This document shows, one piece after another, positions 38,473 through 52,141 of a DNA stretch of 64,000 nucleotides (the first letter of the stretch is position 1; each line of letters opens with the position of its first letter). The stretch comes from a candidate division TA06 bacterium 32_111 (lineage in GTDB: Bacteria > Hydrothermota > 32-111). The position numbers and the translations under genes were made by a program. The stretch is from contig LGFX01000007.1 of assembly GCA_001508335.1 (NCBI GenBank), positions 46,615 through 110,614 on the forward strand, read 5' to 3'. Below the pieces are notes generated by a model. It did no database searches and had not been told where the DNA came from. It worked only from the letters and a program-made list of their open reading frames with translations.

Positions 38473-39168
38473 TTATAATTTTTCAATCTTTTCAAGATGT
38501 TCTTTAAGTCCCACCATTACAAGAATATCACCTTCTATTATTCTTTCCTTTGGTGAAGGAGATATTATTATGCTCTCTTCATAGCTCAACTTGTAAGTTT
38601 CAGTTGTTGAAGGTTGGTTTCTCTTTATTGCAATAATATTTATGTCAAACCTTTTTCTAAAATCGATCTCCTCTAAAGTTTTTCCAACAAAAATATCTGG
38701 CGCCTTTATCTCAACAAGGTTGTGTGAAGATGATAGTTCAATTATATCGAAAATCGATGGAGAAATTAGATTTTTAGCTAACCTCTCAGCACTTTCAATT
38801 TCAGGGTATATTATTCTATCTACTCCAATTTTTTCAAGAACTTTACCATGCTTTTGGTCACTGGCTTTTGCAACAACATATTTTATTTTTAAATCCTCTT
38901 TCAAGAAAGATGAAAGCAGGATACTTGTTGCTATATCTTTTATAGCTATTATCGCTACATCAACATCCATAAGTCCAACTTCCTTTAACCCTTTTTCATC
39001 GAGAGCGTTCAACTGTATAGCATGTGTAACCTTGTTTGAAATATCATCAATCTTATTTTCATCGATATCTATTGCAATAACCTCATACCCTTTTTCCGCA
39101 AGTTTTGTAGCAACATAGTAACCGAAACTTCCAAGCCCTATAACAGCAAAAAACTTTTTTTCACCCAT
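38473..39168 (-). CDS. ktrA: K+ uptake regulatory subunit (KtrA/TrkA, RCK)
   Basis: FAVIGLGSFGYYVATKLAEKGYEVIAIDIDENKIDDI; C-terminal TrkA_C-like region. Confidence 0.92.
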   Translation of the reverse strand: MGEKKFFAVIGLGSFGYYVATKLAEKGYEVIAIDIDENKIDDISNKVTHAIQLNALDEKGLKEVGLMDVDVAIIAIKDIATSILLSSFLKEDLKIKYVVAKASDQKHGKVLEKIGVDRIIYPEIESAERLAKNLISPSIFDIIELSSSHNLVEIKAPDIFVGKTLEEIDFRKRFDINIIAIKRNQPSTTETYKLSYEESIIISPSPKERIIEGDILVMVGLKEHLEKIEKL

Positions 39169-39177
39169 AAAACCTCC

Positions 39178-40557
39178 TTATCCTACAAGCACATTCGCTT
39201 TTGGATATTGGAAAGAATCCTTTTTATCTTTGGTTAAAAATATGTTCACAGCGGTTAAAACTCCAACCCTACCGACCAGCATAACAAAGATAATGATAAT
39301 TTTTCCGACTGGAGTAAAATTGGCAACAAGTGATACGTTAGGTAACTCTCCACCTAAAGATAGTCCTACAGTTCCATAAGCAGATACAACTTCAAAAAAT
39401 ATCTTAAATGGTTCCTGATTTTCTGTAAAAAGAAGAAAAAGGATAGCGAGAATAAAAATCAATATTGTTATTGTAAAAATAAAGTACGATTTCATTGTTA
39501 TCTCTTCATCGACCCTTCTCCTGAAAATGTTCAGATTCCTTCTCCCTTTTAGGTTGTTGACCATATAACTGACAACAAGATAAAAAGTAGTAGTTTTTAT
39601 ACCACCACCTGTTCCACCAGGGGATGCTCCAATAAACATAAGGATCATTAGTAGAAAAATCGAAGGGCTTTTCAACAGAGCGAAATTTATAGTGTTAAAA
39701 CCTGCTGTTCTTGGAGTTATAACTTGAAAGAGAGTGTTAACCATTTTACCGAAAATATCAAACTCCCTTAAAGAACTGTTGCTTTCAAAAATAAAAAATA
39801 GAAAAAAGGGGATTGTTATAAGAAGGGCTGTCATTATCAAAACTATCTTGGTGTGAGTTTTCAATCTTTTGTAATAAAACCTATTTTTGTAAATATCCCT
39901 TATTGCAATAAAACCTAATCCACCTATTACTATTAGAGAAGAAACTGTCATAACTATGAAAGGATCGTTTCTGTAATCGTAAAGGTTTGTTGAAAATGTT
40001 GAGAAACCAGCGTTACAGAAAGATGAAACTGAATGAAAAATTGAATAGAACAATACTTTTGTCAAATCTGGATAAACTTTGCTAAATCTGAAAAAGAAAA
40101 TAACACTTCCCAGAAGTTCAACAGAGAACACAAAAAGTAGAACCTTTGTAAGGTAACTTCGTATCTGGTTACTTGAAAACTTTTGAAATTCCTGAAGAGT
40201 CTGGAATCTTATATTTGAATCAACTCTTTTGGTTATGGCCAGAGTGAAAAAGGTTGATATCATTATATAACCTAACCCCCCCATCTGTATAAGAACCAAA
40301 ATGATCAGTTTACCAAATGGTGAAAAGAATGTTGCGGTATCTTTTACAATGAGCCCGGTAACACAAACCGCTGAGGTAGATGTAAAAATTGCATCGACAA
40401 AATTTATACTCGATTTTTGGTCATTCAAAGATATAGGTAAAGAGAGAAGAAGTGCTCCCGAAAGAATAAAAACTATATATCCGAAAATTATAACGAGCGA
40501 GGGATTAACCTTTTTGACAGCAAAATCACTATCAAAATAGTATTTTTGATGTTTCAT
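39178..40557 (-). CDS. ktrB: K+ uptake membrane subunit (KtrB/TrkH family)
   Basis: DAIFTSTSAVCVTGLIVKDTATFF, SSFCNAGFSTFSTNL, TPRTAGFNTI, GASPGGTGGGIKTTTF, SAYGTVGLSLG. Confidence 0.93.
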   Translation of the reverse strand: MKHQKYYFDSDFAVKKVNPSLVIIFGYIVFILSGALLLSLPISLNDQKSSINFVDAIFTSTSAVCVTGLIVKDTATFFSPFGKLIILVLIQMGGLGYIMISTFFTLAITKRVDSNIRFQTLQEFQKFSSNQIRSYLTKVLLFVFSVELLGSVIFFFRFSKVYPDLTKVLFYSIFHSVSSFCNAGFSTFSTNLYDYRNDPFIVMTVSSLIVIGGLGFIAIRDIYKNRFYYKRLKTHTKIVLIMTALLITIPFFLFFIFESNSSLREFDIFGKMVNTLFQVITPRTAGFNTINFALLKSPSIFLLMILMFIGASPGGTGGGIKTTTFYLVVSYMVNNLKGRRNLNIFRRRVDEEITMKSYFIFTITILIFILAILFLLFTENQEPFKIFFEVVSAYGTVGLSLGGELPNVSLVANFTPVGKIIIIFVMLVGRVGVLTAVNIFLTKDKKDSFQYPKANVLVG

Positions 40558-42838
40558 AAATATTGTTTACAAAATAAAATTTAAGATCCCTTCTCACCTT
40601 TGAGGGTATCTTTTTTAACTGTGATCTATTCTTCTTAGGAACAATTATGTTTTTTATTCCATCAATCTGGGCCGCAACTATCTTTTCAAACAATCCACCA
40701 ACAGGTAAAACATTTCCTGTTAAACTTATCTCTCCAGTCATGGCAAAATTTTCTTTAACAGGTTTTTCTTTCAGAGCAGAGATCAATGATACAACTAAAG
40801 TTATACCTGCAGATGGTCCATCCTTTGGAATAGCACCTTCAGGGATATGTATATGTATATCAAAATTTTTGTAGAAATCTTTATCTATACCGAACAATCT
40901 ATAATTCTTCCTGAGATAACTTATCGCTGTTGATGCGGATTCTTTCATAACATCTCCCAGTTGTCCCGTTAACTGAAGATTCCCATTACCTTCTAAGATT
41001 ATAGCTTCAACTGTAAGGACTTTACCACCATGAGGTGTCCAAGCAAGACCATTAACAACACCAGGGATATTTTCTTTTTCTTTTATCCTTTCAATATAAT
41101 CCTCTGGACCAAGATATTTCAAAACCTCTTCCTTCCCTATTTTTTTACTTTTAATCTTTTCACCAAGTGCTATTTCTTTGGCTCTTTTACCCATTATGGT
41201 TTGAATATTTTTTTCCAAACCTCTGATACCAGCTTCGGGAGCATAGTTTCTTATGATTTTAACTATACCATCATCTTGAAAAATTATATCCTGTTTTTTC
41301 AATCCTGATCTTTTCATAATCTTTGGTATAAGAAATTTTTTAGAAATTTCAACCTTTTCAAATTCAAGATAACCTGGTATTTTTATAATTTCCATCCTAT
41401 CTAAGAGAGGAGTGGGAATAGTGTGAGTTACATTTGCAGTGCAAATGAAAAGAACCTTTGAAAGATCGTACTCTATCTCAAGGTAGTTATCAGAAAAACT
41501 ATTGTTTATTTGAGGATCAAGTATCTCAAGAAAAGCACTGGAAGGATCTCCTTTGAAATCACCACCAAGTTTATCTATCTCATCAAGCATGAAAACAGGA
41601 TTTACAACACCCGCTCTTTTCATCATCTGAATAATCCTTCCAGGCATAGCGCCTACATAAGTTCTTCTGTGTCCCTTTATTTCAGATTCATCCTTTATTC
41701 CGCCCAGAGAGATTCTTACAAATCTTCTTCCCATAGCCTGAGCAATAGATTGTCCCAAAGATGTTTTACCAACACCGGGTGCCCCAACAAAACAGAGAAT
41801 ATGCCCTTTACTATTTTTGGAGAGTTTTAAAACTGAAAGATATTCAAGGATCCTTTCTTTTACCTGTGCGAGTCCATAATGGTTTTTACTTAAAATATTT
41901 TTCGCAAGCTTGATATCAAAGTTATCAACAGTAACTCTCTTCCAAGGGAGAGAAAGAATCCAATCAATATAATTTTTAATGATACTGTACTCCGGAGAAT
42001 AAGTTGGAAGAGACTTCAACCTATGAGCCTCTTCAAGAGCCTTCTCCTTCGCAACATTTGAAAGGTCAGAGTTCAAAATCCTATTTTTCAATTTAAGGAA
42101 TTCATCCCCAGTATCAACATTCTGACCAAGTTCTCTGTTTATTATTTTCAATTGCTCTTTTAAAAAAACTTTTTCAGAATTTTCTTGAATATTTTCTAAA
42201 ACCTCTTCGTATATTCTTTCCTCTAACTTTTTTCTTTCTATCTCTTCCTTTATTGTAAGCAAAAGTTTTTTGTATCTTTTTTCCAAATCGGTTTCGAATA
42301 CGAAACTATAAAACAAACCACTATCAATTTCTAAAGATGATAAAACTATCTCAGAAAGTAAAAATGGATCATTCTCAGAGTTAATTTTTACAATCAAATC
42401 TTTATCGATTTTGTAAAAACTTGATAACTCCTTAAAATTTTTTCTTAAAAGGTTCAGATACCCACGTTTTTTATTTTCATCCAAAATATCTTTAAAAACA
42501 ACCTTTTCACATTTAACTTTTTTATAGTTGTGATAATCTATAACCTTTTTTATTTTGATATAATCAACAGGTAAAACATACAACCTGAGAACTCTTTCTC
42601 CCAAATTTTCTATTTTTAAAACTTTTAGAAGTAAACCTGATATATCCTCCCTATTAAAAGATTTTAAAACGAAATACTCATTTTCATAAATTTTTGTTTT
42701 TTGAAGATCTATATCAAATTTATCAACAATATCGATTCTGTTTAGACTTTTTAAGGAAATTTTCTGTTCTATCTCTCTTCCGGATATATCTATCAAAAGG
42801 AACAATGATTCATAAGATAAATTTTCTTTTTCATCCAT
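40532..42838 (-). CDS. lon: ATP-dependent protease Lon
   Basis: CFVGAPGVGKTSLGQSIA, SLGGIKDESEIKGHRRTYVGAMPGRI, IPEGAIPKDGPSAGITL; start at MDEKENLSY. Confidence 0.97.
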   Translation of the reverse strand: MDEKENLSYESLFLLIDISGREIEQKISLKSLNRIDIVDKFDIDLQKTKIYENEYFVLKSFNREDISGLLLKVLKIENLGERVLRLYVLPVDYIKIKKVIDYHNYKKVKCEKVVFKDILDENKKRGYLNLLRKNFKELSSFYKIDKDLIVKINSENDPFLLSEIVLSSLEIDSGLFYSFVFETDLEKRYKKLLLTIKEEIERKKLEERIYEEVLENIQENSEKVFLKEQLKIINRELGQNVDTGDEFLKLKNRILNSDLSNVAKEKALEEAHRLKSLPTYSPEYSIIKNYIDWILSLPWKRVTVDNFDIKLAKNILSKNHYGLAQVKERILEYLSVLKLSKNSKGHILCFVGAPGVGKTSLGQSIAQAMGRRFVRISLGGIKDESEIKGHRRTYVGAMPGRIIQMMKRAGVVNPVFMLDEIDKLGGDFKGDPSSAFLEILDPQINNSFSDNYLEIEYDLSKVLFICTANVTHTIPTPLLDRMEIIKIPGYLEFEKVEISKKFLIPKIMKRSGLKKQDIIFQDDGIVKIIRNYAPEAGIRGLEKNIQTIMGKRAKEIALGEKIKSKKIGKEEVLKYLGPEDYIERIKEKENIPGVVNGLAWTPHGGKVLTVEAIILEGNGNLQLTGQLGDVMKESASTAISYLRKNYRLFGIDKDFYKNFDIHIHIPEGAIPKDGPSAGITLVVSLISALKEKPVKENFAMTGEISLTGNVLPVGGLFEKIVAAQIDGIKNIIVPKKNRSQLKKIPSKVRRDLKFYFVNNIYETSKILF

Positions 42839-42839
42839 A

Positions 42840-44021
42840 TCAATTATCATTATAGAATTTTTTAAGGTCCTTTTCTGTAACTTTTACAACTTTAATATCA
42901 TCCCTCTCCGGTAATTCAAACATTATATCAAGCATATACGATTCTATTACAGATTTCAAGCCTCTAGCTCCAGTTTTTTTCTCTTCAACTTTTTTCGCTA
43001 TAAAGTTAAGAGCACCTTCCGTGAACTCAAGTTTTTTACCATCAAGTATAAAAAGTTTTTCATACTGCTTTATAACAGAATTTTCAGGTTCATAAAGGAT
43101 CTTAACCAGTTCAGAGTGGGTGAGTTCAAAAAGAGGTGCTATAACTGGAAACCTTCCGATAAATTCTGGTATCATCCCATAATTGACAAAATCTCTATGT
43201 TCTACCTTTTTAAGTATCATTCTTTCAAGATCCTCTTTTTCAGCATCTTTATTTTTAAAGCCTATGGTTGTTTTATCGAGTCTATCTCTAATTATCTGAT
43301 CCAGAGAGTTAAATGCCCCTCCAGCTATGAAAAGGATATTTGTAGTATCAAGTTGAATGTACTTTTGTTCAGGATGCTTCCTTCCTCCATAAGGAGGAAT
43401 GTTTGCAACAGTTCCCTCAAGTATCTTTAGAAGTGCTTGCTGTACTCCCTCACCTGAGACATCCCTTGTTATAGAAGGATTACCTGCATTTTTACTTCCT
43501 ATCTTATCTATCTCATCTATGTAGCATATCCCTATTTTTGCTCTTTCGAGGTCGAAATCTGATGATATTATCAACCTTAGAAGTATATTCTCAACATCTT
43601 CTCCAACATAACCTGCTTCAGTTAAAGATGTAGCATCAGAAATTGAGAAAGGGACATCCAATATCTGTGCAAGAGTTCTTGCAATCAAAGTTTTTCCAAC
43701 TCCAGTTGGACCAAATAGTAGAATGTTGGATTTTTCTACTCCACCTTTTACTCCAAGTTTTATCCTTTTATAATGGTTGTAAACTCCAACAGATACTACC
43801 TTTTTAGCGTAATCCTGTCCAACTATATATTTATCAAGTTCCCTTTTTATCTCTTTTGGAGTTGGAAGTTTTTTTAATAAAGAGGATGTTTCTTCTTCCT
43901 TTTCTTTCTTTTGTATTGAAAGTCCCGCACATTCAAAACAGAATTTTTTATTATCAACAACTATGTAATCCGATGTTAGATTTTTAGAACATCCCTCACA
44001 CTGGTTTTCACTTTTTTTCAT
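42840..44021 (-). CDS. clpX: ClpX ATPase
   Basis: CEGCSKN zinc finger, [52 protein letters not shown]. Confidence 0.97.
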   Translation of the reverse strand: MKKSENQCEGCSKNLTSDYIVVDNKKFCFECAGLSIQKKEKEEETSSLLKKLPTPKEIKRELDKYIVGQDYAKKVVSVGVYNHYKRIKLGVKGGVEKSNILLFGPTGVGKTLIARTLAQILDVPFSISDATSLTEAGYVGEDVENILLRLIISSDFDLERAKIGICYIDEIDKIGSKNAGNPSITRDVSGEGVQQALLKILEGTVANIPPYGGRKHPEQKYIQLDTTNILFIAGGAFNSLDQIIRDRLDKTTIGFKNKDAEKEDLERMILKKVEHRDFVNYGMIPEFIGRFPVIAPLFELTHSELVKILYEPENSVIKQYEKLFILDGKKLEFTEGALNFIAKKVEEKKTGARGLKSVIESYMLDIMFELPERDDIKVVKVTEKDLKKFYNDN

Positions 44022-44607
44022 CTACTTTCCTTGATGTAATGACACTATCTATTACTCCATAATCTTTTGCCTCTTCAGCGCTCATCCAGAAATCTCTATC
44101 AGAATCAACCTCTACCCTTTTTAAATCTTTTCCAGTGTGAAAAGAGATTATCTCATTCAACTTCTGTTTTATTCTCAAAATCTCTTTAGCATGTATCTCT
44201 ATATCTGAAGCTTGCCCCTGAACACCACCCATAGGTTGATGAATAAGTATCCTTGAGTTTGGAAGAGCGAACCTTTTACCTTTTGCTCCAGCCATCAAAA
44301 TAACGGCAGCCATACTAGCTGCTACACCCATACAAATTGTTGAAACATCACATTTTATATACTGCATTGTATCGTAAATAGCCAATCCACTACTTACAAC
44401 TCCACCATTTGAGTTTATGTATAGGTTTATATCCTTATCTGGATTATCAGCCTCAAGAAAAAGCATCTGAGCTATAATAAGGTTTGCAGCCTCATCATCT
44501 ATGGGACCGCCAAGGAATATTATTCTATCAACGAGAAGACGGGAATATATATCGTATCCCCTCTCTCCTCTTCCCGTTCTTTCAACAACCATAGGGATCA
44601 AAGTCAT
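44008..44607 (-). CDS. clpP: ClpP protease
   Basis: [51 protein letters not shown]; start at MTLIP behind AAAAGGAG. Confidence 0.97.
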   Translation of the reverse strand: MTLIPMVVERTGRGERGYDIYSRLLVDRIIFLGGPIDDEAANLIIAQMLFLEADNPDKDINLYINSNGGVVSSGLAIYDTMQYIKCDVSTICMGVAASMAAVILMAGAKGKRFALPNSRILIHQPMGGVQGQASDIEIHAKEILRIKQKLNEIISFHTGKDLKRVEVDSDRDFWMSAEEAKDYGVIDSVITSRKVDEKK

Positions 44608-44620
44608 TTTAACTCCTTTT

Positions 44621-45865
44621 TTAATTTTGAACAATTTCCACTCTGTTGTTGATAAAATCCATAGTTTTACTGTATACTATACTTTTTTCTATCTCCTCTC
44701 TCACACCTTCATCTTCAGCCATCTGGCGTACTCTCGAGTCAGGATGCTGTTTTATCTTTTTTATTTCCTCTTCAATCTCTTCCTCTGTAGCCTTGATATT
44801 TTCCTGAACTGAAATTCTTGTCAGTATTATCTCCCTTTTTGCTCTCCAAACAGCGTAATTCAAATAGAGTTCCTTAAGTTTCTCATCATTATCAAACTCG
44901 TTTCTACCTGAATTCTTTAAAGAATTTATTATAGATTCAAGGTGCATCTGGACTAAAGATTTTGGTGGCTCAAATGGGTTTTCCTTGATTATATAATCTA
45001 TAACCTTTTCTTCCTTTTCAAAGTCATACTCTCTGTTTATATCGTTTTCAAGTCTTTTTCTCGTTATATCTTTCAAACTCTGGAAATTCTCAAACCCAAA
45101 ATTTTTAGCAAAAACTTCATCATCTTTTTCAACAGATTTTCTTTTTACCTCTTTAATATGGATCTCTATGTTAACCTTTTTACCCCTCAATCCTTCATCC
45201 TGATAATCATCTGGATACTGATAATCGAAAACTACTTTATCCCCTTTCTTTTTTCCTTTAAGGTTTTCAATGAAAATTGGAAGTATCTCTCCTTCAGTCA
45301 ACTCTATAGAAAAGTCTTTGTAACTTAAATCCTCGATCTCTTTCCCATCTTCATCTTTGAAACTCATGTCAACTATAGCGATATCTCCCAATTCAATCTC
45401 TCCATCCTTGTCTTCAACTTTTGCGTACAGATTTTTTAAAAGTTTTATGTTGTTTTGTATCATATCATCATCAACTTCTTTCTTTTTAAGATCTATAGTT
45501 ATCTTTTCGTAGTTTTTGATCTCTATCTGTGGATAAACATCGAATTCTACAATAAAGTTTATTTTTTCGATTCCCTTTTCAACTTTTGAAACAACTGGTC
45601 TTGAGAGAATATGAAATTCTTTTTCCTTCAAAACATTCAAGAAACCTTTCTGGATAAGTTTTTCCTCCGTTTCCTCTTCTATCTGTGCTTTATATTTACT
45701 CTCAATAAGATTCTCTGGGACTTTTCCAGGTCTAAAACCATCCATTTTAACTTCATTCTTTAACTCTTGTAAAACCCTTTTGTACTCCGTCAAAAATTCT
45801 TCGTTGGTAAAACTTATGTTAAGAACAACATGCCAGTTTTCCTTTTCTTCAAAATTGTATTCCAT
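44621..45865 (-). CDS. tig: Trigger factor
   Basis: [47 protein letters not shown]; upstream of clpP-clpX-lon. Confidence 0.94.
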   Translation of the reverse strand: MEYNFEEKENWHVVLNISFTNEEFLTEYKRVLQELKNEVKMDGFRPGKVPENLIESKYKAQIEEETEEKLIQKGFLNVLKEKEFHILSRPVVSKVEKGIEKINFIVEFDVYPQIEIKNYEKITIDLKKKEVDDDMIQNNIKLLKNLYAKVEDKDGEIELGDIAIVDMSFKDEDGKEIEDLSYKDFSIELTEGEILPIFIENLKGKKKGDKVVFDYQYPDDYQDEGLRGKKVNIEIHIKEVKRKSVEKDDEVFAKNFGFENFQSLKDITRKRLENDINREYDFEKEEKVIDYIIKENPFEPPKSLVQMHLESIINSLKNSGRNEFDNDEKLKELYLNYAVWRAKREIILTRISVQENIKATEEEIEEEIKKIKQHPDSRVRQMAEDEGVREEIEKSIVYSKTMDFINNRVEIVQN

Positions 45866-45884
45866 AAATACTCCTTATAATTTA

Positions 45885-45966
45885 TGCGAAAGGGGGGAGT
45901 TGAACCCCCACAGTGTTACCTACTGGATCCTAAGTCCAGCGCGTCTGCCAGTTCCGCCACTTTCGC
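45885..45966 (-). tRNA. tRNA-Leu(UAG)
   Basis: GCGAAAGTGGCGGAACTGGCAGACGCGCTGGACTTAGGATCCAGTAGG...GGGGGTTCAACTCCCCCCTTTCGCA: full cloverleaf with variable arm, anticodon TAG, CCA not encoded. Confidence 0.96.
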
Positions 45967-45980
45967 GAATTTAATTTTTT

Positions 45981-46009
45981 ATTTTATATAAAAATTATAG
46001 ATGTGTCAA
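45981..46009 (-). promoter_or_regulatory. Promoter for tRNA-Leu (possibly tig-clpP-clpX-lon)
   Basis: TTGACA-N17-TAAAAT. Confidence 0.6.
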
Positions 46010-46047
46010 TATGATGGGAAAAGATGTTTGATAGAATTTATATTTTA

Positions 46048-47022
46048 CTATTTTACCCTATCAAGATTTTCCTTGTATTTTTTCGTTTCATCATTTTTTT
46101 CACCATACTCTCTTTTAGATATATCGTAAGCCTTTTGATAATATATTTTTGCATCTGATAATTTGTCTAACTTTTCATAAGCAAGCCCCATATTGTTGTA
46201 TGTATTTGCAAGTTCTACCATGTTATTACTTTTTTCAAAAATTCCTGCGGCCTTTTTGTAGTAATCGAGCGCTTTGTTGTACTCACCTTTATAATCGTAA
46301 AGAACACCATAGTCATTGTAAGTTATCCCAAGTGAGATATTATTTTTCCCGCCGTTAACTTTTAAAATACTCAAAGACTTTTCAAAATTCTTTTCAGCAT
46401 TACTAAAATCTTCTGAATAGATATAAAGCCATGCAAGTGACCTGTAGTCCACTCCAACTATAGTATCGGTATTACCATAACTTTTTTCTTCAACGTTGAT
46501 CAATTTTTTCATATAATCTATCGCTTTTGGATAATCGTAAGAGTAGTTGTAAATTTCGTATAGATAGTAATAAGGATTCATCAAATCCTTGTCATACTTT
46601 CCGTTTGAGTTATTCTGTTCAAACCAACTTACAGCATCTTCAAGATTCTCTCTGGCAAGATCATCATAAAAATAATCGAAGTAAAGACCTCCAAGATTAG
46701 ATTTAATAATAGATACATTTCGATAATCGTTGACCATTTTGAATGCGGTAATACTTTTTGTAAAATATGTTTCGGACTCATCGAATTTATCCAAATTTTT
46801 TGATATTAGCCCAAGAATATTGTAAATATGTCCTGCCTCAGAACTTTTTGAACCATATTCTTTTAAAGTATAATCCAAAAGTTCAAGACCTTTTTTGTAT
46901 CCATTTTCATAATCTTTAGATAGATAGTATCCATAAACTACATCATATTTCGACTGCCATTCATCGGAAATAATGAAAACAAAGGAAATAAAAATCATTA
47001 CAATCACTACAAGTTTTTTCAT
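46048..47022 (-). CDS. Exported TPR protein
   Basis: N-terminal signal peptide; ITYNDYGVLYDYKGEYNKALDYYKKAAGIFEKSNN. Confidence 0.82.
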   Translation of the reverse strand: MKKLVVIVMIFISFVFIISDEWQSKYDVVYGYYLSKDYENGYKKGLELLDYTLKEYGSKSSEAGHIYNILGLISKNLDKFDESETYFTKSITAFKMVNDYRNVSIIKSNLGGLYFDYFYDDLARENLEDAVSWFEQNNSNGKYDKDLMNPYYYLYEIYNYSYDYPKAIDYMKKLINVEEKSYGNTDTIVGVDYRSLAWLYIYSEDFSNAEKNFEKSLSILKVNGGKNNISLGITYNDYGVLYDYKGEYNKALDYYKKAAGIFEKSNNMVELANTYNNMGLAYEKLDKLSDAKIYYQKAYDISKREYGEKNDETKKYKENLDRVK

Positions 47023-47049
47023 AAATCCTCCTTTAGGATTTAAAATAAT

Positions 47050-47238
47050 TTATTTCTTGTTACAGGTGTTTATTTTAAATGGAAGATAAAGAATACAGAA
47101 ACCTGTAATAGCAGTTAAAAGTAATATTCCCCCTAAAATGTAGAATACCCATAACTTTGTGATATAACCCAAAACAGCAAAAATAAGAGATATTACTATT
47201 CTTATTATCCTGTCAATTTTTCCAACATTACATTTCAT
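47050..47238 (-). CDS. DUF2892-like small membrane protein
   Basis: MKCNVGKIDRIIRIVISLIFAVLGYITKLWVFYILGGILLLTAITGFCILYLPFKINT. Confidence 0.75.
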   Translation of the reverse strand: MKCNVGKIDRIIRIVISLIFAVLGYITKLWVFYILGGILLLTAITGFCILYLPFKINTCNKK

Positions 47239-47255
47239 ATTTCCTCCTTTTTTTA

Positions 47256-47594
47256 TCATCCTGGTGGCCAATTCATCCTTCTTCCACCGAGAATATGAAA
47301 ATGTAGATGAAAAACGGATTGTCCTGATTCCTCACCAACATTTGAAACAACTCTATAACTTTTTATACCCCTTTTTCTTGCTATTTCAGAAATTTTACCG
47401 ATCAGATGGGTAACTATTTTTAAATCTTCTTTTTCAATTCTATCTATCGATTCAATATGTTTTTTGGGGATCAAAAGTATATGAACAGGTGCCTGTGGTG
47501 ATATATCTTCAAAAGCTATACATGTATCATCTTCAAAAACTATCTTAGCATCCAATTCTTTGTTAACTATCTTGCAGAAGATACAACTTTCCAT
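47256..47594 (-). CDS. HIT family nucleotide hydrolase
   Basis: CIFCKIVNKELDAKIVFEDD...APVHILLIPKKHI...GQSVFHLHFHILGGR. Confidence 0.94.
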   Translation of the reverse strand: MESCIFCKIVNKELDAKIVFEDDTCIAFEDISPQAPVHILLIPKKHIESIDRIEKEDLKIVTHLIGKISEIARKRGIKSYRVVSNVGEESGQSVFHLHFHILGGRRMNWPPG

Positions 47595-47630
47595 TTTAAT
47601 CCCATAATTAAAAACTTATTTCCATTAAAA

Positions 47631-47658
47631 ATTTTAATAGATTAAAAATTAAAGTCAA
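47631..47658 (-). promoter_or_regulatory. Promoter for the HIT gene
   Basis: TTGACT-N16-TAAAAT. Confidence 0.6.
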
Positions 47659-47742
47659 GATATCTTGTACGATTCAAACAATTTTTTTAATACAGATAAT
47701 TTATCTTGATAGATTACTTTAAATTTTTTTTAATTCGTAAAA

Positions 47743-48423
47743 TCAAAGTTTGTTTCCTCTTAAATAATGTAGTATAGATAAAAATGAAACAGCAAAAGTT
47801 TCCGTTCTTAAAACTGCTACATCTAAAAAGAAAGGCTTAACACCTTTATCTATCAAAAACAACTCTTCATCTTTTGTAAAACCTGATGGGGGACCAACAA
47901 ATATATTTACTATTTTACTTTTAAATACAATATTTCTCTTTTCTTTTTTTTCAAGTGAACCAAAAAAGGAATCAACATCTCTATCGAAATCTATCTTAAA
48001 AAGTTCCACAGGATCATTGTACTCTGGTATTATAAACCTTCTCGACTGTTTAACAGCAGACTTTAAAATCGAAAATACCCTATCCTTCTTTAAAGGATAC
48101 TTTTCACTCTTCTTGGTTATTATAGGATTGAAAGATCTAACCCCGATCTCCGTGCATTTTTCAAAAATGAATTTCATCCTATTTTTATCACACAATCCAA
48201 AATAAAGGTTAACGAATTCATTCTCTTGGGTTGACGAAATTTTTTCAAGTTCTAAAATCCTACCATACCTGTCCACAATTCCGGAAAAGAGTATTCCATC
48301 ACCTGTTGTGAATAAAATTTTTGAGGGAATTTTTATCCTGTAAACTGAAAGGTGATGTAACTCATCTTCAGGAAGAAAAATTTTTTCTCCCTTTTTTTCA
48401 GCAAAAAAAATCGGTTCAACCAT
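47743..48423 (-). CDS. rsmE: 16S rRNA m3U1498 methyltransferase
   Basis: HHLSVYRIK, KCTEIGVRSFNPIITKKSE, IFVGPPSGFTKDEE, VLRTETFAVSFLSIL. Confidence 0.92.
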   Translation of the reverse strand: MVEPIFFAEKKGEKIFLPEDELHHLSVYRIKIPSKILFTTGDGILFSGIVDRYGRILELEKISSTQENEFVNLYFGLCDKNRMKFIFEKCTEIGVRSFNPIITKKSEKYPLKKDRVFSILKSAVKQSRRFIIPEYNDPVELFKIDFDRDVDSFFGSLEKKEKRNIVFKSKIVNIFVGPPSGFTKDEELFLIDKGVKPFFLDVAVLRTETFAVSFLSILHYLRGNKL

Positions 48424-49544
48424 CAGATTATTCTTTCAAGTTCCTTTAAAAGATTTTTTGCTTTAACATCAATATTTTTCGGAATTTCAATATTTACCTT
48501 TACAAGGAGATTGCCAACCTTTCTTGGATTGTTTGGATCAGGTAGCCCTTTCCCCTTAACAATAAAGACTTTTCCAGATTCAGTCCCAGAAGGGATTTTA
48601 AGTTTTAGTTTTTTATTATCAATGATTTCTATAGTGACCTCACCTCCCAGAACGGCTGTTGGATACTTTATGTAGACTTCAGTTTTAAGATTCCCTTCCT
48701 CTCTTATGAACTTTTTGTGAGGGACTTCCTGAAAAACTATTATAAGGTCACCAAATTTACCACCATGCTTTGGGGCGTTTCCCTCTCCCTGTAATCTCAT
48801 ATAAGAGTTATCATAAACTCCAGCAGGTATATCAACTTTAACACTATGTTCAACTTTAACTATTCCCTCTCCGAAACAATCTTTACATTTGTTTCCAACC
48901 ACTTTTCCCTCTCCAGAACAGGTTGGGCATGTTGCAACCTGAACCACTGTGCCAAACACAGTTTGTCTTTTGTATTTCCTTTGTCCTGTTCCCTTACAAT
49001 CGGGGCAGACCTTTATATCCGTTCCACCTTTGCCATCACATTTTTTACATTTTTCATACCTTGAATATTTTAAAGTTTTTGTTGTTCCAGAGAAAATTTC
49101 TTCGAGTGTTAACCGCAAATTTATTTTTATATCCTTACCTTTTCTCTCCTCTTCATAATACCTTTCGTCTCCTCTATGAGAAAAACTTCCACCAAAAAGA
49201 TTATCGAATATAGAAGAGCCAAATCCGCTCCTTCCTCCAAAAAACTCTTTGAAGATATCGGAAATATCTTCAGCATGTGAAAAATCCTGCCAGGAAAATC
49301 CTCCCTGACTGAACTGCCCTGAAACTCCCTCATATCCGTAAGCATCATAGATTTTTCTCTTTTCAGGATCTATCAAAACCTCGTAGGCTTCAGAAATCTC
49401 TTTGAACTTTTTTTCAGCTTCCTCTTTGTTATCTTTATTCAGATCAGGATGGTATTTTTTTGCTAACGCCCGATAAGCTTTTTTTATCTCATCGGGCGTT
49501 GCATTTCTATCAACATTTAAAATTTTGTAATAATCTTTTTCCAT
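48423..49544 (-). CDS. dnaJ: Chaperone DnaJ
   Basis: J-domain [27 protein letters not shown] with HPD; four CxxCxGxG-type zinc motifs. Confidence 0.97.
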   Translation of the reverse strand: MEKDYYKILNVDRNATPDEIKKAYRALAKKYHPDLNKDNKEEAEKKFKEISEAYEVLIDPEKRKIYDAYGYEGVSGQFSQGGFSWQDFSHAEDISDIFKEFFGGRSGFGSSIFDNLFGGSFSHRGDERYYEEERKGKDIKINLRLTLEEIFSGTTKTLKYSRYEKCKKCDGKGGTDIKVCPDCKGTGQRKYKRQTVFGTVVQVATCPTCSGEGKVVGNKCKDCFGEGIVKVEHSVKVDIPAGVYDNSYMRLQGEGNAPKHGGKFGDLIIVFQEVPHKKFIREEGNLKTEVYIKYPTAVLGGEVTIEIIDNKKLKLKIPSGTESGKVFIVKGKGLPDPNNPRKVGNLLVKVNIEIPKNIDVKAKNLLKELERII

Positions 49545-49550
49545 CTTTAA

Positions 49551-52090
<2,540 letters not shown>

Positions 52091-52113
52091 AAGAAAACCC
52101 TATTTTTTATGTT

Positions 52114-52141
52114 AATTTAATTTATGTTTCCTTCCTGTCAA
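52114..52141 (-). promoter_or_regulatory. Putative promoter for grpE-dnaK-dnaJ-rsmE
   Basis: TTGACA-N16-TAAATT; no CIRCE-like repeat seen. Confidence 0.5.

Noticed and set aside
45780-45974. Plus-strand ORF over the tRNA-Leu
   Set aside because: It is antisense to tig and the tRNA; the C-terminal peptide is the antisense tRNA sequence.
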